Source of the DNA: Salibacterium lacus
GTDB lineage: Bacteria; Bacillota; Bacilli; Bacillales; Marinococcaceae
Assembly: GCF_042684865.1 (NCBI RefSeq)
Contig: NZ_JBHUML010000002.1
Coordinates: 186,001 to 250,000 of the forward strand
DNA length: 64,000 nucleotides
Reading direction: 5' to 3'
Below are positions 59,077 to 64,000 of this stretch, piece by piece; the stretch's first letter is position 1, and each line of letters begins with the position of its first letter. The notes under the pieces were generated by a model, which was not told the origin of the DNA, did not search any database, and saw only the letters and a list, made by a program, of their open reading frames with translations. Made by a program: the position numbers and the translations under genes.

Positions 59077-59184
59077 ATTGTACTGGCATCGCCCCATAGG
59101 AGGGAGGTGGTACATCATTTAATTCGGACGTTCTTCTGTTTGATTGGACAAGCTGAAAGATTACTAACTAAAGGAGGGTTGAAC

Positions 59185-59274
59185 ATGGAAAAGCAGGTTG
59201 TGGAATTGGACGACATGCCAGCAGGTACGGTCATTGAGACCAGTGACATGATGATTGTGGGGAAGGGACAATAA
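59185..59274 (+). CDS. Possible 29-residue prophage micro-protein
   Basis: ATG 59185 opens MEKQVVELDDMPAGTVIETS then DMMIVGKGQ. AAAGGAGGGTT gives a strong, well-placed ribosome-binding site. The sequence is not low-complexity and has a beta-strand-like pattern. No homologue is known to me. Confidence 0.5.
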   Translation: MEKQVVELDDMPAGTVIETSDMMIVGKGQ

Positions 59275-59384
59275 AAAATCCCGCTGCGGCAAACAGCGAG
59301 ATCATGCGCTCGTTAAATAATTGGTAACCCTATTATATCACGGGTTCATAGCGGGCGCAACCCTTTTTCAGAGGGGAGGAGAAC

Positions 59385-60251
59385 ATGAAAGAGGCATATT
59401 ATTTTTCACACGACCAGAACGCACGAAGAGACCCTAAGATATTAGCCATGAGAAGCGATTACGGCAGCGAAGGTTACGGACGGTATTGGATGATAATCGA
59501 AATGCTGTCAGAGCAAGAAGATTACAAACTAAAGCATGCCAAATGGGTAACCAATGCCATTGCCATGGAGTTGCTATGCGATGCCAATAGCGCCGAACAA
59601 TTTCTAAATGACTGTGTTAATGAGTACGAATTGCTTCAATCTGACGGTGAGTTTTTCTGGAGCGATTCCCTTATAAGACGCATGGAAGTGAAGGAAGAGA
59701 AGCGACAAAAGAAAGTGGAAGCTGGCAAGAAGGGCGCAGAAAAACGTTGGCACAACAGTGATTCAGAAGGCAAAGGAAAGGAAAGCGATGGCAGTGCCAT
59801 AGCAGATGATGGCGGCGCCATAGCACAAGATGGCAAAGGAAAGGAAAGTAAAGGAAAGGAAAGTAAAAGAAAATATAGAGATTACGTCTATCTCACCGAC
59901 ACGGAATACGGAAGACTCGTCAAAGACTATGGGGAAGAATTAACGAACAAAAAGATCCGGGATTTAGATGATTATATCGCTATGAAGAAACCTGGTTACA
60001 AAGATCACAACAGAGCTATTCGTAACTTCATAAGGAGAGATCAAGAGGACGGCGTCCTCCCGAAAGACTTAAAGGAACAGAAAACAGACAAACCCAAAAC
60101 CGAAAAAGAAGTTCTAGAGAATCGGTATCGGGAAGTGCAGGAGGAATTGAACAAAGGATACGATTACTTTTTCGATCGCGCCATAACCGATCATTGGGAT
60201 GACTTGAAACAGGAGGCGGCAGAGATTGAACAACAACTTCGATCTAATTAA
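59385..60251 (+). CDS. Prophage replication protein with Lin1244/DUF4373-type N-terminus
   Basis: The 288-residue protein starts MKEAYYFSHDQNARRDPKIL and continues with YGSEGYGRYWMIIEMLSEQE, the DUF4373 (Lin1244/Lin1753-like) domain of phage replication initiators. A low-complexity linker (about residues 125-165, GKGKES repeats) joins it to a C-terminal domain with DLDDYIAMKKPGYKDHNRAI, similar to DnaD/replisome-organiser tails. It overlaps the primase-helicase gene by 26 bases. The linker DNA holds an iteron-like array, see 59769-59863. Confidence 0.85.
   Translation: MKEAYYFSHDQNARRDPKILAMRSDYGSEGYGRYWMIIEMLSEQEDYKLKHAKWVTNAIAMELLCDANSAEQFLNDCVNEYELLQSDGEFFWSDSLIRRMEVKEEKRQKKVEAGKKGAEKRWHNSDSEGKGKESDGSAIADDGGAIAQDGKGKESKGKESKRKYRDYVYLTDTEYGRLVKDYGEELTNKKIRDLDDYIAMKKPGYKDHNRAIRNFIRRDQEDGVLPKDLKEQKTDKPKTEKEVLENRYREVQEELNKGYDYFFDRAITDHWDDLKQEAAEIEQQLRSN
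59769..59863. repeat. iteron-like array, candidate prophage replication origin
   Basis: GGCAAAGGAAAGGAAAG occurs at 59769-59785 and 59832-59848, and a 15-base variant at 59849-59863. Between them, GATGGCRGYGCCATAGCA occurs twice (59787-59804, 59808-59825), each holding a perfect 5-1-5 palindrome. An A-rich stretch follows (59864-59876). The layout, repeats then AT-rich DNA inside the initiator gene, is that of lambda-like and TP901-1-like phage origins. The repeats also encode the protein linker, so a coding cause is possible. Confidence 0.6.
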
Positions 60252-62247
60252 AAGCGCAGTCAGTCTCCTTGACCTTATCGGGGAGGATGTGGCTTTAAAG
60301 AAATCCGGGCGGATATATAAAGGTGCTTGCCCTTTTCACGATGACAACACGCCTAGTTTTGCGGTGTACGAGCAGGATAACCGATTCCATTGCTTTGGGT
60401 GTGGGGAAACCGGTGATGCGGTGGACTACGTGATGAAAAGCCGCAGCTACCCTTCGCATCTCGAAGCCATGCAGGAACTGGCGCAGCGGTACAACCTTCA
60501 ACTACAAGACGTAGACACCGAAAGCATCAAGCGCAAGAACGCCAAGAAGAAAGAGGAAAAGGACGAATTTATCGGTTACTATCGTCGCCGTGCGGAAGCA
60601 GCGCGCTACCTCGAATCAAGAGGATTCACAGACGGCGAGTTGAACAGCAAAACATTCGCCCTCGGCTATGACGATCAGGAAAATGCTCTTGTCATTCCGT
60701 TCATGAACGCATATGGCGAGGTTGTCGGACGGGTTCACCGGTATCTGGAAGAGGACGCGCAGCCGAAATACAAAAACAGCGCCGAATCCGAGGTTTTCCA
60801 GAAAAATGAGATGCTTTTCGGATTTGATAAAGCGCGGAAAGAAGTTGCCCAACAGGACGATGCGCTGTATTTGGTAGAGGGCTACTTTGACTGCATGGCG
60901 ATGTATCAGATGGGGGTCGGCAAAACTGCCGCCTATGCGTCCGCACATATCACAGACGGGCAAGCCCATTTAATTAAGCGCCATATCAAGTCGGATGTGA
61001 AGATTTACCTTATACCGGACAACGACGACAGCGGCTGGAAGTCCGTGCGGAAGAACCTGCGCACATTGCGGAAACAAGTAAAAAACCGTGTATCGGTCGT
61101 GACTCTGCCGGACGGTATCAAAGATGCGAATGACCTTCTGCTATCGGACTATGAATTGAAAGATGCGCAGATAGAGTCTTTTGAAAAATACTTGCTGCGC
61201 GAGGACTTGGAGAACTGCCTTGAAATTGAAGATGAATACGATGTTGCTTTCGATTGGGCGAAAAAAACCCCGAACGCCATGATACGCGGCGATATGGCCG
61301 AGTACCTGGCTGAACGGTGGGATAAGCCGATAGCGACCGTCAATGACTTCATGAAAGGGCAGGTAAAGCTGAATCATGCCAGTAAGCTAAAGACCGGAAC
61401 AGAGGCATATATCAACCTTGTCGAGCGCACGCAGGATAAGACACCGAAAATCAAGACAGGGTTAAAGCCTATCGACATGATGACATCCGGCATGATGAAA
61501 AAGGAAGTCTGCTTCATTCAAGGAAAATCTGGATCCGGGAAAACGACCATGCTGCTGAATTGGATTTACCACGCGATTATGCATGAAGGGCGCAATGTCT
61601 TGTTCAGCACTCTTGAAATGCCGGCGGAGTCCATTATCGGGCAGTTGATTCAACGCCATAACAGCGAAACTAAAGGCAAAATGGAACAGCGAGCCGATGA
61701 AGGCAGTTTTGATGAAGGCGTGGCGGAGTTGCTAGATACCATTGACAAGCGCATGCGGATGGTGGACGAGGACAGCCAGAGCGTGGAAGACATCGAGCAT
61801 TTCACCAATGAAGCCAACGTAAACGCCTTTGACGAACCAGCGGACATTATATTCATCGACTATTTCCAATATCTGAAGATGAATGAAGGAGCAAACAGTT
61901 ACGAGCGCACGTCCGAAACCGCAAGGGCGATGAAAGGGCTGGCGAAGCGCCTGAATGTACTGGTTGTGGTTTTAACACAGGTGAACCGTATGTCCGGCGG
62001 TGGCGGATCCGGTAAGACGACGAAAGAAAGCAGCAAGGACACCAGTTCCATCGAGGACACCAGCGATTACTTGTTAGGCATATACCGACCAGCCAGCGAC
62101 CCGAACCTGACAGAAGATGAAAAACAGGCCATTCAACATGAAATGTACTGCCAAGTACTGAAAAATCGGTTCGGCGCAGAAGCAGATGTGAAACTTTGGT
62201 TCGACGGAATGACGAAAAAAATAGAAGACGGAAAGGGGCGCTTTTGA
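60226..62247 (+). CDS. Prophage primase-helicase fusion (CHC2-TOPRIM-DnaB-like)
   Basis: The 673-residue protein joins a CHC2 zinc finger (C35, H38, C56, C59), a TOPRIM core (YLVEGYFDCMAMYQMGVG, IYLIPDNDDSG) and, after a linker, a RecA-like DnaB-type helicase with Walker A GKSGSGKT (433-440) and Walker B DIIFIDYFQYLKM (540-552). This is the T7 gp4 type of bifunctional enzyme. TTG 60226 is used behind AGGAGGCGG. It lies after the initiator gene and probably makes the phage fork independent of host DnaG and DnaC. Confidence 0.92.
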   Translation: MNNNFDLIKSAVSLLDLIGEDVALKKSGRIYKGACPFHDDNTPSFAVYEQDNRFHCFGCGETGDAVDYVMKSRSYPSHLEAMQELAQRYNLQLQDVDTESIKRKNAKKKEEKDEFIGYYRRRAEAARYLESRGFTDGELNSKTFALGYDDQENALVIPFMNAYGEVVGRVHRYLEEDAQPKYKNSAESEVFQKNEMLFGFDKARKEVAQQDDALYLVEGYFDCMAMYQMGVGKTAAYASAHITDGQAHLIKRHIKSDVKIYLIPDNDDSGWKSVRKNLRTLRKQVKNRVSVVTLPDGIKDANDLLLSDYELKDAQIESFEKYLLREDLENCLEIEDEYDVAFDWAKKTPNAMIRGDMAEYLAERWDKPIATVNDFMKGQVKLNHASKLKTGTEAYINLVERTQDKTPKIKTGLKPIDMMTSGMMKKEVCFIQGKSGSGKTTMLLNWIYHAIMHEGRNVLFSTLEMPAESIIGQLIQRHNSETKGKMEQRADEGSFDEGVAELLDTIDKRMRMVDEDSQSVEDIEHFTNEANVNAFDEPADIIFIDYFQYLKMNEGANSYERTSETARAMKGLAKRLNVLVVVLTQVNRMSGGGGSGKTTKESSKDTSSIEDTSDYLLGIYRPASDPNLTEDEKQAIQHEMYCQVLKNRFGAEADVKLWFDGMTKKIEDGKGRF

Positions 62248-62492
62248 TGGAATTTTATTCGCTCGAGAAGTCATATGTTCATTTCTTTATGAGAACTGTC
62301 CTTCGTTCACATAGAGAGAGTGCAACAGAACGGATACAGGCCATGGATCAACTGGATAAACTCACCGAAATGATAGGTCATTTCGATAGCATAGAAGAAT
62401 TGCAAAAATATTTAGGAACTAATAACGGGAAGATGCAGCGTGAGATTGAGGCAATGACAGATGAGGAATGGGAAGAATTCTTGCTTAGGTGA
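62247..62492 (+). CDS. Small unknown prophage protein
   Basis: The 81-residue helical protein starts MEFYSLEKSYVHFFMRTVLR and ends in an acidic tail (EAMTDEEWEEFLLR). ATG 62247 overlaps the primase-helicase stop by one base, behind AAAGGGGCG. No family is recognised. Its place suggests a replication accessory role; this is inference. Confidence 0.65.
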   Translation: MEFYSLEKSYVHFFMRTVLRSHRESATERIQAMDQLDKLTEMIGHFDSIEELQKYLGTNNGKMQREIEAMTDEEWEEFLLR

Positions 62493-62508
62493 GAAAGGGG
62501 CGGTTCTA

Positions 62509-62664
62509 ATGCACGACATAGCAGCGCACAAAGAAAAGATACTCCTGCAACGGATTCTCTTGAATAAATTACGCGCCGGAGAGTTGGATGAATCCATCGT
62601 CCTCCGGTTGACAGACCGCATCGGGCATGAGTGCTACGAAGCCGGAAGGAGGGTGCGACGGTGA
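62509..62664 (+). CDS. Small unknown prophage protein
   Basis: The 51-residue protein MHDIAAHKEKILLQRILLNK is helical and basic at the end. GAAAGGGGCGG precedes ATG 62509. It overlaps the next gene by four bases. No family is recognised. Confidence 0.6.
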   Translation: MHDIAAHKEKILLQRILLNKLRAGELDESIVLRLTDRIGHECYEAGRRVRR

Positions 62665-62813
62665 CCAAACAAGAGCGAGTGGACGAAGCCATCGACGACA
62701 CGCTGTACCAATTCTACGCCGGTACGCTGACAGAAGAAACGCTGGAAGAAAACCTACAGACGGCGAAGAACCTTTCCTATGAAATGGGGTGCGACGAGTA
62801 TGAAGCTAGTTGA
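62661..62813 (+). CDS. Small acidic prophage protein
   Basis: The 50-residue protein starts at GTG 62661 (MTKQERVDEAIDDTLYQFYA) behind GGAGGGTGCG and is acidic and helical. It overlaps its neighbours on both sides (previous stop and next start), typical of a coupled early run. No family is recognised. Confidence 0.58.
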   Translation: MTKQERVDEAIDDTLYQFYAGTLTEETLEENLQTAKNLSYEMGCDEYEAS

Positions 62814-63315
62814 CTACATCAACGCACAGGAGGATGGCTACACCGACGAGCAGATAGCCGAGGCAGCGGGGATGACGCTGAAAGAATTGCATGACTGGAA
62901 AATTCAGCAGGGCTTTGAAGTACCCCAATCGCCTGCAGAAGAACGCCTGCCGAAAGAAGATTATCTGGCTCACAAAGACGACGGATGGCTTGACGGGGAT
63001 ATCGCCAAGAAGTACGGCATGGCACGCACCACCATCAGCAACCTGAAAGCAAGGTGGGGTATCCGGCCGGGGAACCGGGAATCGACACGAATCAAGCGGG
63101 GCAATCCCCTGACGGAAAAAGAGAAAAAGGCGACGCTGACACGCGAGAAATACCTGAGTGGCAAAGCGTACGGCAAGACCGATGCCGCCATAGCACGAGA
63201 ATACAAAATCAGGCCCAAGAGCCTGCACGAGAAGAAGAAAAAGTGGATGGCAGAAGAACCGCTGGCAGACGAGAAACGCCGATACGCTGTCAAGAGTGAG
63301 CGAGCGCATGTTTGA
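62800..63315 (+). CDS. Prophage protein with three tandem HTH-like repeats (type B)
   Basis: The 171-residue protein has three related units: Y6 to F39 (DGYTDEQIAEAAGMTLKEL), Y55 to I88 (DGWLDGDIAKKYGMARTTIS) and Y118 to M150 (YGKTDAAIAREYKIRPKSL). The shared pattern is Y.....G..D..IA......(M/I)....L...K...W/G, a homeodomain-like HTH unit. A fourth unit opens the next gene. ATG 62800 follows GGGGTGCGA. The repeat suggests DNA binding at repeated sites; no known function. Confidence 0.72.
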   Translation: MKLVDYINAQEDGYTDEQIAEAAGMTLKELHDWKIQQGFEVPQSPAEERLPKEDYLAHKDDGWLDGDIAKKYGMARTTISNLKARWGIRPGNRESTRIKRGNPLTEKEKKATLTREKYLSGKAYGKTDAAIAREYKIRPKSLHEKKKKWMAEEPLADEKRRYAVKSERAHV

Positions 63316-64000
63316 CGGCATCCGCAATCCGAAAGTGGAGCATCAGGACTATGTGAGCGGAGAGGTGACGACATGGTACATGACGGAGGAACAGATGAAA
63401 GAAAAATGGGGCGAGCGTTTGGAAGCGACGGAAGAAAACTATAACACGTTGAAAGAAAAAGGATTGCTCGACAAGGATATTGCAGAAAGGTTCGCGATAA
63501 AACCGCCGATTCTATCGCAGAAAAAGAAGCAGTGGCGCGAAGAAAGATGGGCGAGAGAGGACGCCGAGAAGGAAGACCCAGTGGCAGAGAAAGTCGATGA
63601 ACGAGAGGTAGAGAGCGTGGACGAGACGGCGGAGGGATCGACGGACGATACGGATTGGGTGCAACGGTATGAGGATATGAAAAAAGAACGTGACGAATGG
63701 ATGGAAAAGCACGAATCAACCGTGCAGGACTATGACTTGCTGAATCAGGAGTTTAGCGACATGGAAGTACGAGCGTTGCAAGCAGAGGACGAACTCGAAC
63801 GCTACAAAGAAGCAGCTGAGGGGCAGACGGAAGTATTCAACCGCACCGGGCAGGCGTACAAGGAATTAGAGAAAGAACGGGACGAGTGGAAGCGAGAGGC
63901 GGAAGCGAAAGACAAACTGTACACAGATGCGCTGACAGATTATGCGTTAGTAGCCGAAGAACGGAAAAAGGAACTTACCTTCCGTCAAGCGCTGGAAGAA
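63308..64000 (+). CDS. Coiled-coil prophage protein with one type B HTH-like unit (partial)
   Basis: The frame is open from ATG 63308 to the window end (231 codons). Residues 45-79 (GLLDKDIAERFAIKPPILS) match the repeat units of the preceding gene. After an acidic linker the rest is long Glu/Lys-rich coiled coil (ERDEWMEKHESTVQDYDLLN and KELEKERDEWKREAEAKD). ATG 63308 overlaps the previous gene by eight bases; ATG 63380 behind GGAGAGGTGA is another possible start. The C-terminus is outside the window. Confidence 0.65.
   Translation, partial: MFDGIRNPKVEHQDYVSGEVTTWYMTEEQMKEKWGERLEATEENYNTLKEKGLLDKDIAERFAIKPPILSQKKKQWREERWAREDAEKEDPVAEKVDEREVESVDETAEGSTDDTDWVQRYEDMKKERDEWMEKHESTVQDYDLLNQEFSDMEVRALQAEDELERYKEAAEGQTEVFNRTGQAYKELEKERDEWKREAEAKDKLYTDALTDYALVAEERKKELTFRQALEE

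Noticed and set aside
62970..63719. 249-codon minus-strand frame opposite the type B repeat genes
   Set aside because: Ser/Pro/Arg-rich translation without domains; the plus-strand genes have repeats, overlaps and homology between units.
50558..64000. CRISPR array or restriction/toxin defence island in the prophage
   Set aside because: I found no regularly spaced direct repeats of CRISPR type and no nuclease, methylase or toxin-antitoxin domain beyond the regulators listed.

Overview
The window is a contiguous piece of chromosome from an endospore-forming member of the Bacillaceae. The first 50 kb follow the Bacillus subtilis rpsT-to-nfo order almost gene for gene: rpsT, gpr, spoIIP, yqxA, lepA, hemW, hrcA-grpE-dnaK-dnaJ, prmA-rsmE-mtaB, rpsU, yqeY, nfeD-floA, yqfC-yqfD, phoH, ybeY, dgkA, cdd, era, yqzL, recO, glyQS, ccpN, ppsR, dnaG, sigA, cccA, trmK, yqfO, ispH, yqfQ, cshB, nfo. 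The sporulation genes (gpr, spoIIP, yqfC, yqfD) and the CIRCE, T-box, sigma-W and Zur control sites fit this group. Many proteins are rich in Asp and Glu, which suggests a salt- or alkali-adapted lineage; this is inference from composition only. No species is assigned.

Layout of the core region. 1-3.3 kb holds rpsT (cut by the window edge, minus strand), gpr, a MITE-like repeat, spoIIP and yqxA. 3.3-6.4 kb holds lepA-hemW. 6.4-13.1 kb is the class I heat-shock operon under CIRCE, running on into prmA and rsmE. 13.1-24.8 kb is a long series of RNA-modification, ribosome, membrane-microdomain (sigma-W promoter), sporulation and DNA-repair genes, including the 44-residue YqzL. 24.8-28.1 kb is glyQS behind a glycine T-box. 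28.2-36.5 kb holds ccpN-ppsR, the macromolecular-synthesis genes dnaG-sigA, cccA and trmK-yqfO. A second copy of the MITE-like repeat lies at 36.5 kb between convergent yqfO and ispH. 37.8-43.5 kb holds yqfQ, cshB, nfo, yqfT, an orphan soluble histidine kinase and a membrane-anchored lytic transglycosylase. 43.6-47.3 kb is the polyphosphate pair ppk1-ppx on the minus strand. 47.5-50.5 kb is a zinc-uptake operon (ATPase, two permeases, Zur) behind a perfect Zur box.

From about 50.5 kb to the window end lies the left part of a temperate prophage, apparently inserted just downstream of zur. It reads: integrase, unknown gene, ImmA-type protease and cI-like repressor leftward; then an operator/promoter region with five repeated half-palindromes (and a sixth inside the next gene), a Cro-like regulator, an excisionase-like protein, many small early genes, a Gp157-like protein, an ERF-family annealing protein, a divergent pair of ribbon-helix-helix regulators, a DUF4373-type replication protein and a fused primase-helicase. 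Small genes and repeat-HTH proteins follow; structural genes are not in view.

The observations most worth following up are: an iteron-like array inside the prophage replication gene that looks like a phage origin; the sixth operator copy inside the Cro-like gene; two families of tandem HTH-like repeat proteins; a divergent ribbon-helix-helix pair with two TGACGTCA palindromes; and the two MITE-like copies whose hairpins differ by a compensating base pair.
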